64,000 nucleotides of DNA from Oceanobacillus saliphilus (GCF_023522835.1 NZ_JALCZU010000004.1:186001-250000); one strand, 5' to 3'. Shown: positions 1-8,423, numbered from the stretch's first letter. The notes: generated by a model from the sequence alone, not told the origin. Made by a program: numbers and translations.

Positions 1-2
1 TC

Positions 3-1322
3 TCTCCGACTCACTTTGTTCGTGAACGTTATGGTGTATCCGCTTCTCTTATTGCGGCACTATTTATGATCTTAGTTTCCATTATGTATGCTTTAGGACA
101 AATGATTGGTATTGCTGTTACATTTGAAACATTACTTGGTATCCCTTATAGTACTGGTCTTATTGTTGGTGGTTTTTTAATTGTTGGATTCGTAACGCTG
201 GGTGGAATGAGCGGTGCAACAAACAACGCAGCAATCCAAATGGTTATTATTGCACTCATGTTCATCATTCCATTAGGTGCTATTATGAAAGCCATGGGTG
301 GTTCTGGTTGGTACTTCCCTCCACTTTTCTATGCTGATATGGTTCCAGCAATGCTAGAGGCAATGCCGAATTTCTTTGATTATCAATACTCACCAAAATG
401 GTACTTTGCTATCATTCCTGCTTTAACGATTGGGGCTCTTGGCTTACCTCACTTAGCAATGCGTATTTATACAGCATCGAACCTAAAAAGTGCACGTCAA
501 GCTATGATTTGGTGTGTTTTAGTACTCGGCCTTATATTCTCCGCAACATATGCGATGGGGTTTGCAGGTGTTTACTATGCACAAATTTCTGGTGTAGAGA
601 TTTCTCCTGCAGATGCAGATAAACTAACCATTATCTTGAACCTTGTCTATAACCCTGAATGGGTAACAGCACTTGTTATCGCTGGGGCAATCTCAGCAGG
701 TCTATCCACATTAAATGGAAACCTATTAGCGATTGGGGCTTTAATCTCCCAAGATATCGTGACAACACTTAGGCCGAAATTAATAAACAAGTCAAAAGTA
801 CGTTTAGGTTATATGTCTATCGCTATGGGTGGTCTTCTCAGTATATTACTTGCCTTTAACCCACCTGAGTTCTTAACTGTAAGTATATTATGGGCGTTTG
901 GACTCTCTGGGGTTACCAATGCACCACTGATTATCATGGGTGTATGGTGGAAAGAAGCCAATAAATACGGTGCGATGGCCGCTTCTGTAATTGGTGGGGT
1001 CGTATATGTTATCGTTTCCCCATTCGTATTACCAAACATCGTTGTAAGTGGACATGCTTTAACGGATGGAATGGGACTTTCTGGAGCAATGCTAGCCGTA
1101 CCGCTTAGCTTTATTCTCCTAATAGTAGTATCATATATCACAAACCGCATTCCAGCTTTACAAAAAAATTTACCTACAGATGAGGATCATAAGTTAGTTG
1201 AGCGTATTCATGGTTGGAGTGACGTAAATCCAGCCCGTTACAATAGCACATTCGGAGCGTTCGTCATGACATCTTTAAGTATTGCTGTATTTGTTTGGGC
1301 ATTACTACCTTGGGTGTTTTAA
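3..1322 (+). CDS. Sodium:solute symporter (SSS family), 5'-truncated by window edge
   Basis: The frame is open from the first bases of the window with no start, so the N-terminus lies upstream; about 439 residues are visible. The protein is very hydrophobic with roughly ten membrane segments. SSS-type features are the SPTHFVRERYG stretch, the GGMSGATNNAAIQ segment and the GAISAGLSTLNGNLLAIG segment, the last resembling the conserved sodium-site helix of acetate/proline-type symporters. It would import a small organic solute with Na+ across the cytoplasmic membrane; the substrate cannot be told. It is followed 54 bases later by another membrane protein on the same strand, probably one transcript. 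The first internal Met at 66 is not the real start. Confidence 0.88.
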   Translation, partial: SPTHFVRERYGVSASLIAALFMILVSIMYALGQMIGIAVTFETLLGIPYSTGLIVGGFLIVGFVTLGGMSGATNNAAIQMVIIALMFIIPLGAIMKAMGGSGWYFPPLFYADMVPAMLEAMPNFFDYQYSPKWYFAIIPALTIGALGLPHLAMRIYTASNLKSARQAMIWCVLVLGLIFSATYAMGFAGVYYAQISGVEISPADADKLTIILNLVYNPEWVTALVIAGAISAGLSTLNGNLLAIGALISQDIVTTLRPKLINKSKVRLGYMSIAMGGLLSILLAFNPPEFLTVSILWAFGLSGVTNAPLIIMGVWWKEANKYGAMAASVIGGVVYVIVSPFVLPNIVVSGHALTDGMGLSGAMLAVPLSFILLIVVSYITNRIPALQKNLPTDEDHKLVERIHGWSDVNPARYNSTFGAFVMTSLSIAVFVWALLPWVF

Positions 1323-1376
1323 GTTATAGCGATGATTAATCAAAACTAAAAGTACTTTAAAATGAGGGGATAATTA

Positions 1377-1940
1377 ATGACAGGGTTGATACTTTATATC
1401 CGTACTATTCTATTAAACAACGAAGCTATTGCCGAACTGACCACTTCTTCAAAGTGGAATATATGGGGTCACCTTGTTACTATCCTTTTAGGGTTCATTT
1501 ATGGCTTTATCTCTATTCAGCTAAATATAGAATATATTTCTAGTTTTGATGCTGATTTTTTGAGAAACTTAGTCGTTCCTGGGGTGTTCCTCGTCGCAGG
1601 AATAATCATGGTCCTTTTAACAAGGGTTGCCCTTTCGTTACTGCTATGGGCTGCTTCTAGAGGCTTTGGCGGACCTGGGTACCTCGGACAACTTTTCCGA
1701 CTTGGAGCTGGTGCACTCATTCCATCAATCCTTGCAATGCCAGGATTGATTGCTAATGGTATCGATGCAGCCGTTCCATTTATTGCGATCGTTGGTGTCA
1801 TTTTAGGGATTGCTTGGATGTATTTCATTTGTGTCAAAATTGTACTTGTCACTCAAAAATTCGTACCATGGAAAGCATACACATCCGTCTTAGCCATCTT
1901 TATTTTCTTCATCAGTGTTTACTATATTGTTACACCTTAG
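1377..1940 (+). CDS. Membrane protein, probable partner of the SSS symporter
   Basis: 187 residues with about five hydrophobic segments and a glycine-rich loop (RGFGGPGYLGQLFRLGAG, about residues 97-114) reminiscent of Yip1-type membrane proteins. A GAGGGG ribosome site lies about 7 bases before the ATG. It follows the symporter by 54 bases and precedes a strong terminator, so the two appear to form the end of one operon. A role as an accessory subunit of the transporter is inferred from position only; no catalytic motif is visible. Confidence 0.7.
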   Translation: MTGLILYIRTILLNNEAIAELTTSSKWNIWGHLVTILLGFIYGFISIQLNIEYISSFDADFLRNLVVPGVFLVAGIIMVLLTRVALSLLLWAASRGFGGPGYLGQLFRLGAGALIPSILAMPGLIANGIDAAVPFIAIVGVILGIAWMYFICVKIVLVTQKFVPWKAYTSVLAIFIFFISVYYIVTP

Positions 1941-1951
1941 AGATCAACAAT

Positions 1952-1987
1952 GAAGGGCACCTTTAGTAAGTTAAAGGTGCCCTTCTT
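1952..1987 (+). terminator. Intrinsic terminator of the symporter operon
   Basis: Perfect 14-bp inverted repeat starting GAAGGGCACC, with a 6-base loop, followed by TT and mixed T residues. It sits 11 bases after the stop of the membrane protein gene. Confidence 0.85.
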
Positions 1988-2248
1988 ATCATATTGTCAA
2001 TTTTACATAAGAACCTTGCTATGCAGAGACTTGTAGAAGAAATAGCTGCATTCGAGGAGTCAAATTGATTTCAAGTTCATCTGTGGGTGGAGTAGTAATC
2101 ACGGAGAATAATAGACGCCTGCAGCAAAACCAATTTTGAAGGTATGAATTTACTTAAATCTATATATTACTGTAAACTGAATACACAAGATTCTTTAAAC
2201 CATTTATTATAAAACCATGATGTGTAAAACAAATAGGGAGAGAATAAC

Positions 2249-2818
2249 ATGACAAACAGCATTCAAAAGGAGTTATCAATCGAACAGCGTGAAGAGTTAC
2301 TGGAAACATTGAAAGCCCGTTTTGAGAAAAATATGAACCGCCATGAAGCTCTTGTTTGGGACAAGGTACAAGCAAAACTGGTTGCTAATCCTGCAAAACT
2401 ATGGTCACTCCATGAAATGGAAAGAACTGGCGGTGAACCGGATGTTGTCGGTCATGATAAAGAGACGGACGAATACATTTTCTATGATTGTTCAACGGAA
2501 AGTCCTAAAGGCCGTAGAAGTGTTTGTTATGATCTTGCAGGGCTGGAGTCAAGGAAAAAACATAAACCAGAAAATAATGCGATTGATATGGCAACCGACA
2601 TGGGTATTGAGCTTTTAACGGAAGAACAGTATCGAGCATTGCAGGAGCTTGGTAACTTCGATACGAAAACATCGACTTGGGTGCAAACACCGTCAAATAT
2701 TAGAGAACTTGGCGGAGCCCTTTTTTGTGATTATCGTTACGGGCAGGTCTTCGTTTATCATAATGGAGCTTCCTCTTACTATGCTTCCAGAGGATTCCGT
2801 GGCTCGTTAAGGGTGTAA
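2249..2818 (+). CDS. DUF4256 family protein
   Basis: 189 residues, soluble. The family is recognised from the KLWSLHEMERTGGEPDVVG and YDCSTESPKGRRSVCYD stretches and the ending YASRGFRGSLRV. The function of DUF4256 is unknown. The ATG has an AGGGAGAG ribosome site about 6 bases upstream. It stands alone, about 300 bases after the previous terminator, and is followed by a B-family repeat with a T run that could end transcription. Confidence 0.85.
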   Translation: MTNSIQKELSIEQREELLETLKARFEKNMNRHEALVWDKVQAKLVANPAKLWSLHEMERTGGEPDVVGHDKETDEYIFYDCSTESPKGRRSVCYDLAGLESRKKHKPENNAIDMATDMGIELLTEEQYRALQELGNFDTKTSTWVQTPSNIRELGGALFCDYRYGQVFVYHNGASSYYASRGFRGSLRV

Positions 2819-2849
2819 AACTATTATAGGAGAAAGCATTTTTAAAGAA

Positions 2850-2921
2850 CCACAGGAACAGTTCATCGTCCCGAATAGTTTAAACTACAGGGCGATGAAC
2901 CTGTCCCCACGGTCTTTTTTT
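2850..2921 (+). repeat. B-family palindromic repeat (copy B1)
   Basis: A near-perfect palindrome: arms reading GTTCATCGTCCC and GGGCGATGAAC around a GTTTAAAC centre, then CCTGTCCCCACGG and a T run. This is the most symmetric B copy and looks like a terminator for the DUF4256 gene. Confidence 0.75.
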
Positions 2922-3030
2922 ATCATCTTCTTATTAAGTTCGCTTAAAAAATAGCTATCAGATAGTATAACCTCTACACCTCTTCTACTACTCTATGAAT
3001 TATAGTATGATTGGAGTGGAGGTTGATAGG

Positions 3031-3747
3031 ATGGATACGATTATTTTTGATGTGGATGATACATTATACGATCAGGCTGCATCATTTAAAAATACATGTA
3101 AGAAAATGATTGATACGCCTTTCACTGATCTTGAATTAGATAATCTGTATATCATAAGTCGCAAGTACAGTGATGCATTATTCGATGATCAAGTAGCTGG
3201 GAAAATAACCGTTCAGGAAATGCATATCCGCCGTATGAAGGATGCATGCGCGGAGGTTGGTATTGAAATGACCGCACAACAAGCAATAGATTTCCAAGAA
3301 GCCTATGTAGCTGAACAACAAAAGATAGTTTTATTTGATGAAGTTATCGAGCTAATGGATCTCCTTGTAGAAAAAAATAAGCAGCTTGCAGTCCTAACAA
3401 ATGGAGCTGAAGGGCATCAAGCGATGAAAATCAATCAATTAAAGCTAGATAGATGGATTCCCAAAGAGAATATGTTTATTTCGGGTGCAATTGGTCACGC
3501 AAAGCCATCTAAAGAAGTGTTCACAGTTCTTGAAAATAAACTTGGATTGGACAAGAGTAAAACGGTTTATATTGGGGATTCATTTGCGAATGATATCGTA
3601 GGCGCAAAACAATCGGGATGGCATGCAGTGTGGATGAATCATCGAAAACGAAACATGCCTGAAGATAGTGTTAAACCAGACAAGGTAGTATATAGCGCAA
3701 AAGAATTATTAGAAATATTTTCAAATGAACTAGTTGTTTTTAATTAA
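3031..3747 (+). CDS. HAD-family hydrolase (YjjG/pyrimidine 5'-nucleotidase type)
   Basis: 238 residues from the ATG at 3031, chosen because GGAGG lies 9 bases upstream; the frame is open back to 2995 but that ATG lacks a ribosome site. All four HAD motifs are visible: FDVDDTLYD at the N-terminus (nucleophile Asp7, acid Asp9), LTNGA (motif II), the Lys in GHAKPSKE (motif III) and IGDSFANDIVGAK (motif IV). The helical cap between motifs I and II is of the C1 type. It should be a cytoplasmic Mg2+-dependent phosphatase, possibly on nucleotides; substrate is inferred from family likeness only. Confidence 0.88.
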   Translation: MDTIIFDVDDTLYDQAASFKNTCKKMIDTPFTDLELDNLYIISRKYSDALFDDQVAGKITVQEMHIRRMKDACAEVGIEMTAQQAIDFQEAYVAEQQKIVLFDEVIELMDLLVEKNKQLAVLTNGAEGHQAMKINQLKLDRWIPKENMFISGAIGHAKPSKEVFTVLENKLGLDKSKTVYIGDSFANDIVGAKQSGWHAVWMNHRKRNMPEDSVKPDKVVYSAKELLEIFSNELVVFN

Positions 3748-3786
3748 TGGCATTCAATTTTTTATACCTACTTAGCCAGAAATAGA

Positions 3787-3822
3787 TAGCGATAGAATAG
3801 CGTTTGAGCTAGACTATCGCTA
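3787..3822. terminator. Hairpin between convergent genes
   Basis: 9-bp inverted repeat TAGCGATAG/CTATCGCTA between the HAD gene and the convergent cupredoxin gene. There is no clear T run, so terminator activity is uncertain. Confidence 0.45.
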
Positions 3823-3858
3823 GTTATTGTTAGACATTTATTCGACTTTCTTTACTTC

Positions 3859-4239
3859 TTATTCTACGATTACTTCTCCAACCATCCCTTCTTTTACATG
3901 GTACTGACATATCAGTTCGTATGTACCAGTCTCTTCCGGTTTTACGGTGATGGTTTTCTCTTCTCCCGGCTGGAGTTCGACGTCAATACCAAGCTTTTCT
4001 ACAGTAAAGGTATGTTCCCTCTGACCTACATTTTTCAATAGCAGCTCTGTCGTTTCTCCATTAGCAATCGTAATCGAATCTGGGTTAAAGTAATCATCGT
4101 GCAACTCGACAACCATCTCTTCTCTCGTATCCATAGGCACTAATTCGGTTTCGGTTGCTGCAAACACATGTAGTGGACCTGAACTGGACATAACAAGAAT
4201 CATTACAAGTAATCCTGCTAACCAATTTTTTATTGACAT
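3859..4239 (-). CDS. Secreted cupredoxin-domain copper protein
   Basis: 126 residues from the ATG at 4239, with AGGAGG 8 bases upstream; an in-frame TTG at 4245 is too close to the ribosome site. An N-terminal signal peptide ends near VFA-A (about residue 27). The rest is a plastocyanin-like beta-sandwich. Type I copper ligands are visible: His in QREHTF, then Cys, His and Met in the ICQYHVKEGM cluster. It would be an exported or cell-surface electron-transfer or copper-binding protein. It is monocistronic, and no partner oxidase is nearby. Confidence 0.88.
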   Translation of the reverse strand: MSIKNWLAGLLVMILVMSSSGPLHVFAATETELVPMDTREEMVVELHDDYFNPDSITIANGETTELLLKNVGQREHTFTVEKLGIDVELQPGEEKTITVKPEETGTYELICQYHVKEGMVGEVIVE

Positions 4240-4387
4240 TGGCAATCCCTCCTTTCATTAAACTATCTTCTTCCATTTACTTTAAATTATTACGATACAT
4301 TTATTTTAGGTGAACCAAGAATGAATTAGTTGCTTACTAAATGAAAAGGAAAAAGTAGTATTCCTCGCCAATCGTTCTACGGCCAAT

Positions 4388-4437
4388 GTGCCAGTCCCCC
4401 ATCGCTTTAATACTGTAAAGTGGTGGGGGGCCGGCAC
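4388..4437 (+). repeat. A-family hairpin repeat (copy A1)
   Basis: Arms GTGCCAGTCCCCC and GGGGGGCCGGCAC around an ATCGCTTTA-type loop. The outer stem differs from other A copies (GTGCC instead of GGTC) but still pairs. Confidence 0.75.
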
Positions 4438-4569
4438 TTAAATTCATTTTTATTGGATTTCCCCTTTGATTTAGGGGTACAATAGGAAAAGCACCTTTTA
4501 ATTTAGATACCTTTGTTTCTTGGTTTCTTTTCGAAAGCTTTTATTTTTTAAAAAAATCGAGTATACTAT

Positions 4570-4718
4570 AAATAGAACATCATACAATAATAAAAACCGC
4601 CTGGTGCTGGAACACCAAACGGTTAAGTGGTGCAAAGCCCTTCAAAGGGGCGGCTCACAATAAGGATCAAAATAACCACTCCTATTTGCTCGCAAGGCTA
4701 AGGGTGGTTATTTTTTAT
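4570..4718 (+). ncRNA. Antisense antitoxin RNA (RatA-like) of a type I toxin-antitoxin pair
   Basis: A stable transcript is inferred on the + strand opposite the small hydrophobic toxin gene at 4708-4791. A TATACT -10 lies at 4562-4567. The RNA would contain hairpins TGGTG/CACCA (near 4612-4626) and an AGCC/GGCT stem, then end in a strong terminator at 4671-4716 that overlaps the toxin 3' end. This is the usual layout of TxpA/RatA-like pairs in Bacillaceae, where the 3' ends of toxin mRNA and antisense RNA overlap. RNA ends are estimated. Confidence 0.7.
4671..4716 (+). terminator. Terminator of the antitoxin RNA
   Basis: Stem AATAACCAC/GTGGTTATT with an 18-base loop region and a run of six T. 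It overlaps the toxin stop codon on the opposite strand. Confidence 0.8.
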
Positions 4719-4791
4719 TATTAAATGACAGAACTGCTACGATTACGGCTCCAAAAGAAATCATTAGAACCATTGCTTCGTATACCGCCAT
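4708..4791 (-). CDS. Small hydrophobic type I toxin (holin-like, TxpA/BsrG type)
   Basis: A 27-residue ORF beginning MAVYEAMVLM, with a single membrane segment (ISFGAVIVAVLSF) and a NNKK tail. The MxVYEAxxLM start and Lys-rich end are typical of the putative holin-like toxin family of Bacillaceae. An AAGGGGG ribosome site precedes the ATG, and a CCCTT stretch upstream could pair with it and hide it. An extended -10 (TGTTATAAT) lies at 4862-4870. Expression would depolarise or disrupt the membrane when the antisense RNA is lost. Too short for ordinary ORF listing. Confidence 0.82.
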   Translation of the reverse strand: MAVYEAMVLMISFGAVIVAVLSFNNKK

Positions 4792-4861
4792 TGGCAACAC
4801 CCCCTTTCTCTAATAAGGGAGCGAGCCACCACCCAAGAAAAAGCCTTATACACCTATTTCT

Positions 4862-4870
4862 ATTATAACA
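4862..4870 (-). promoter_or_regulatory. Extended -10 promoter of the toxin mRNA
   Basis: TGTTATAAT on the minus strand, about 70 bases before the toxin ATG. No good -35 is seen at 17 bases, as expected for an extended -10. Confidence 0.55.
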
Positions 4871-4914
4871 TTATTCATTGATTGTTTATTTCATTTTTGA
4901 AATCAATAGATTGT

Positions 4915-4958
4915 TCAGACCCCCGGCACACTAGTGCAGTGGGGGCTGACCCTTTTTT
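4915..4958 (+). repeat. A-family hairpin repeat (copy A2)
   Basis: Arms TCAGACCCCC and GGGGGCTGAC around a short loop containing CACTAGTG, followed by CC and TTTTTT on the + strand. Confidence 0.75.
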
Positions 4959-5112
4959 CCCGCCCGGTAATTTAAATGACAGAGAGGCAGCTATCCCATT
5001 ATAAATGGGGATTGATGACCGTCTATCCCTTTCCTTCTTTGACCTACCAGATAATGGTCGCTGACTACGACCCTATTAATTACTTACTAGAATTATTTGG
5101 AGCTAAGTTAAT

Positions 5113-5241
5113 TCAAAATGTAAGATCAATCTTCCTTCTAATCAGTTCCTCTTTTAATAATTCCAAGAAATCCTTCTCTAACTTCAGTTCTTTTGCTTTT
5201 TTATATGCATCCATTAACATTTGATCGCTTAAATAATGCAT
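5113..5241 (-). CDS. sda: Sda, sporulation histidine kinase inhibitor
   Basis: A 42-residue ORF beginning MHYLSDQMLMDAY and ending RRKIDLTF. It matches the Sda pattern xxLSDxxLxxxYxxAxxLxLxxDFxxLxxxExxRR. Sda folds as a helical hairpin and blocks the KinA sporulation kinase when DNA replication is perturbed. AAGGGAG lies about 10 bases before the ATG. A DnaA-box-like TTATCCAGA (one mismatch to TTATCCACA) occurs at 5536-5544, some 300 bases upstream; whether it acts here is unknown. The overlapping + strand ORF at 4976-5224 is a shadow. Confidence 0.85.
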   Translation of the reverse strand: MHYLSDQMLMDAYKKAKELKLEKDFLELLKEELIRRKIDLTF

Positions 5242-5854
5242 TTTTGTATTTCTCCCTTTATATTTTTTAGATTAAAATTATTCTTCTAATCCTCTCTGTT
5301 GTGAAGTTTGCCCCAAAAGATTCCTGAAATTGTTAACTAGTATACAAATACCTTATGAATAGAAATGTTAAATCTACTTTTTGTATTATTTCTTGCTGAT
5401 TAGCGCAACTGTAGAAATTACTAATTGAAATTACAGTATATTTTACCTATACTACATTTACAAAATCAAGTGAATTAAAAAATGTGTCGAATAGACACGA
5501 ATGCGAAAATTGTATTGTATGTAAAAGTTAAGTATTTATCCAGACTATTTCCTTATCTTAAAATAATAGTCGCTAAGATTTTACTTTAATCCTCCCATCC
5601 TACCATAAAATATTGATAGGATTCACCATTGTGGCTGATTGCCTCATTTAATAAAATTCATGCTTGTTATAATAGAATAGTCTATCTTTTTAGATTGTAA
5701 CCTTGTTGAAAAATAAAGAAGTTCTTATTATTCATTATTTAACAAAATTCACCAAATTACAGTTGACAAAATTTATGTTTTAATCAATACATATCCCTTT
5801 ATAAGATAGGAAACTTTATCGGACAGTAAATAGAATGGTTAGTGAGGTCAAAAT
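5242..5854. other. Long AT-rich intergenic region
   Basis: No gene is seen in these 613 bases. TTGACA at 5763-5768 followed 17-18 bases later by AATACAT is a possible promoter for the HTH-MEDS gene. The rest shows no clear hairpin or ORF. Confidence 0.4.
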
Positions 5855-6670
5855 ATGAAGAGAAAGTGGTTAATCCAATTTCGCAAGTCTAAGAATTTAA
5901 CACAAGAAGATGTTGCCTCTGCTGCTTTTATTGATAGAGCATATTATTCACAAGTTGAAAACGGCAGGCGTAACCCAGGATTAAGTGTTGCTCAAAACAT
6001 TGGACATGTATTAAATTTTGACCCGATGATGTTTTTTCAAGAGCATCTTCAATACAATAATTCATCTCAAAATACCAATTTAAGTTTTGAAATATCCGAT
6101 AAACTCAAAAGTATGGAAAGTGGGGAGATATTATACCTATACAATAGTTTAGAAATACATGATCACCATATTATTACGTTCTTTTTAAACGGGAGAGAAA
6201 AAGGGAGTAAATGTTTAATTATAGATAATAAAAATAAATTCAATCAGATTAAGCAAAGACTAGAAAATTTATTTACTGAGAGTGAAATAGAAAATCATAT
6301 TTATTTTATCAGTAAGGAAGAGTTTGATTCTTATTCTCCCAAAGATATAGCTAATAAATTAAAAATTTTACAACATGAATTTGAAAATAGTAAGTCGATA
6401 CGAATTTGGTTCTCCGATAGTCATAAGTATCAAAATGATTGTCTATTAAATCTTAATAAGAATATAAAGGACATAAAGAAAAGTGATAAGGATATTTTAT
6501 TTATCCATACCTACAATGCTTCGGTAATTTCAGCAGGAGAGCATATACAAATGATGCGAGCATATCCATTTCTTATGACGGATAAAGAAATAGTAAATTC
6601 TCCATTTTATAATCCTAGTAATCAAATCTCATACATATTACCTTCATTATTCATTCAAGATAATAAATAA
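5855..6670 (+). CDS. XRE-family HTH regulator with C-terminal MEDS sensor domain
   Basis: 271 residues. Residues 5-60 form an XRE/Cro helix-turn-helix (SKNLTQEDVASAAFIDRAYYSQVENGRRNPG). From about residue 80 the protein is a MEDS domain, the sensory module of DcmR-type regulators, related to the RecA/KaiC fold but with no Walker A. Its end shows the family pattern LMTDKEIVNSPFY. It should be a cytoplasmic transcription factor sensing an unknown ligand. A second, stand-alone MEDS protein starts about 50 bases downstream, so the pair is likely one operon. An ATG with a GTGAGGTC ribosome site was used. Confidence 0.82.
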   Translation: MKRKWLIQFRKSKNLTQEDVASAAFIDRAYYSQVENGRRNPGLSVAQNIGHVLNFDPMMFFQEHLQYNNSSQNTNLSFEISDKLKSMESGEILYLYNSLEIHDHHIITFFLNGREKGSKCLIIDNKNKFNQIKQRLENLFTESEIENHIYFISKEEFDSYSPKDIANKLKILQHEFENSKSIRIWFSDSHKYQNDCLLNLNKNIKDIKKSDKDILFIHTYNASVISAGEHIQMMRAYPFLMTDKEIVNSPFYNPSNQISYILPSLFIQDNK

Positions 6671-6721
6671 GTAAAGGACTTTTTAAAAATTTGAATAACA
6701 ACATGGAAGGAAGTGGCTACA

Positions 6722-7297
6722 TTGGCAAAAATGATTCCTTTGACTAAATTTTTAGAGGTTTCCAGTGCATCACACATTGTATATGTTTATGAAGATAAGC
6801 GTTACTATATTGAGAATCTAATATCTTATATTAAAGCAGGGATTGAAAGAGATCATCACCTTCTCATCATAGAAAATCCCACTATTTACCAGGAGGCAGA
6901 AGGGATGATATCAGAATTATTTTCAAATGAACAGCAAAAGCGTATTCACTATGTCGATAATCATTCATTTTATGGTTACCACAGAGATTTTCACGTTCAC
7001 AGTATTGTTGAACATTTTGGTAAAATATTAGAACCATTTTTTAAAGATAACATCATTATTCGTACGTGGGCACATGTTGAATGGAAGAATCAGGATGGAA
7101 TATCAAGCAAAATTGAGGAATTTGAAAATTTGGCAGATTGTTCCGTTGATGAAATGGGTATTATGTCGGTGTGTGCATACACAGCCACAGATATCACTGC
7201 ATCTCTTCAAAATACGTTGATGCGAAGCCATGAATACCTTATGACGGATAAAGAGTTTGTTCGTTCCACCTTTTATGGTATTCCTTCCAACAATTAA
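6722..7297 (+). CDS. Stand-alone MEDS-domain protein
   Basis: 191 residues from the TTG at 6722, chosen because GGAAGGA lies about 8 bases upstream; a GTG at 6713 touches the ribosome site. The whole protein is one MEDS domain (HIVYVYEDKRYYIENLISYI at the start, HEYLMTDKEFVRSTFYG near the end). It is a clear relative of the C-terminal domain of the preceding regulator but lacks any DNA-binding part. It may compete for or pass the same signal. In other bacilli MEDS proteins sit with stress and sporulation regulators; the ligand is unknown. Confidence 0.8.
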   Translation: MAKMIPLTKFLEVSSASHIVYVYEDKRYYIENLISYIKAGIERDHHLLIIENPTIYQEAEGMISELFSNEQQKRIHYVDNHSFYGYHRDFHVHSIVEHFGKILEPFFKDNIIIRTWAHVEWKNQDGISSKIEEFENLADCSVDEMGIMSVCAYTATDITASLQNTLMRSHEYLMTDKEFVRSTFYGIPSNN

Positions 7298-7411
7298 CCT
7301 TTTACATCCTAATTTTTTGAGATTCTTCTCCATTTAGTGTTTTGTTTAAAGTTTGATAAGGCTGTCGATACTAAGAAAAACTATTAAATTATTTAGGAGC
7401 GTATGCCTTAG

Positions 7412-7531
7412 AAGGAATTTCAAGAGAAGTATAATGTAGTAGCTAAAGAAGAAAAGACATTGCACATCTATATTGAATACAAATCAGGCGCTGGATCATC
7501 TAAATATTTATACTCAATTAGCCTTGCATAA
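7412..7531 (+). pseudogene. Unrecognised gene-end fragment
   Basis: An open stretch of 39 codons (KEFQEKYNVVAKEEK ... SKYLYSISLA) ending in TAA, without a start codon or ribosome site. The composition looks coding. I cannot assign a family; it may be the tail of a lost gene. Confidence 0.25.
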
Positions 7532-7620
7532 GGTTACTAATATTATTGGGATGTTGTACTAATTTCGATTTTTAGAAGAAAAGGAAAAAAGAAAGGGATT
7601 TTCTTAATATTGGGAGTGTA

Positions 7621-7677
7621 AACTAAACTGTGTAAGTAAGAGAGCGTACGGCTCTTACTTCGCAGTTTAGTTTTTTT
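7621..7677 (+). terminator. Strong intrinsic terminator
   Basis: A stem of about 20 bp (AACTAAACTG ... CAGTTTAGTT, inner GTAAGTAAGAG/CTCTTACTT) followed by seven T. It is over 300 bases after the MEDS gene, so it may have ended the lost gene now seen as the fragment at 7412-7531. Confidence 0.8.
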
Positions 7678-7739
7678 ATTGGTAGAATAAAAATATACGA
7701 ATGGTAGGTTCTTCTAATGGCTAAATCAGTGTTGACAGA

Positions 7740-7793
7740 GTCAGTCCCCCGCCTCACTAATACTTTAATGCAGTGGGGGTCTGACCCTTTTTA
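7740..7793 (+). repeat. A-family hairpin repeat (copy A3)
   Basis: Arms GTCAGTCCCCC and GGGGGTCTGAC with loop CTCACTAATACTTTAATG, then CCTTTTT. The repeat runs into the 3' end of the minus-strand gene at 7757 and supplies its last codons and stop. Confidence 0.82.
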
Positions 7794-8113
7794 TCGATGG
7801 CAAGCATTCTATAATGTTCATATTGCTGATATGCTCTGGATCTAGCTCGAAGGAGATCACTTATTTTATCTTTTTCATCATTAAAATATCTTTGTAACGT
7901 TCCTTCCAGTTCAGAAAGTACAGGACTGAAATGATTGGAAGGTATTTTGTTAGCAGAAAGATATGGAGATGTATTTTTATAGCTAGAATAAGCGCTCTCC
8001 GCATCACTTACTAATCTATCGTGTTCGGTGACTGCATCCTGCAGCTTTTCATAGAGTCTATAGTAATCATCTCTCTTCTTTTCTGTAGCAGTTCTAAACA
8101 AGCCAAACACCAT
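7757..8113 (-). CDS. Coiled-coil small protein, possibly LXG/type VII-associated
   Basis: 118 residues, mostly helical and charged, with an AGGAGG ribosome site 5 bases before the ATG. No known domain is recognised with certainty. Its size, helical heptads and closeness to the LXG toxin relic at 8977-9620 suggest an LXG-associated (YwqH/YwqI-like) helper, but this is inference. The last ten residues (KGQTPTALKY) and the stop codon are written by A-family repeat A3, so the original C-terminus seems to have been replaced when the repeat arrived. Confidence 0.55.
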   Translation of the reverse strand: MVFGLFRTATEKKRDDYYRLYEKLQDAVTEHDRLVSDAESAYSSYKNTSPYLSANKIPSNHFSPVLSELEGTLQRYFNDEKDKISDLLRARSRAYQQYEHYRMLAIDKKGQTPTALKY

Positions 8114-8423
8114 TTCTTCCTCCTTCCTAATATGTGTTTCGATTTTAAATTTTCAAACAGACAAAGACATAGTTAGTCAGCCGCTTATGGAAGCAAACGC
8201 TCTTACCTTTACCCTGTTTAGATGGCGCCAACAAAGTTACATTCAATATGTCGGTAGAAATTATATGATTGGTTCTTAAAGAGCCAGTTTTTACCGTTCT
8301 TTTATCTCTTTAACAAGTATAATAAGGAATTCTGGAATCTGGAAGGAGAAAAGGGCTATTCAGTAAAATCGATTCTAAAGATGCGAGTCTTATGATTTAT
8401 ATAAACTGCCCCCTTAAATTTCG
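8114..8423. other. Intergenic region without recognised gene
   Basis: No convincing ORF or hairpin was seen. It holds the upstream regions of the minus-strand gene at 7757-8113 and the plus-strand gene at 8567. Confidence 0.3.

Noticed and set aside
4976-5224. Plus-strand ORF of 82 codons
   Set aside because: It lies opposite sda, has no ribosome site, and its low-complexity Ser/Phe end is the shadow of the Sda helix codons.
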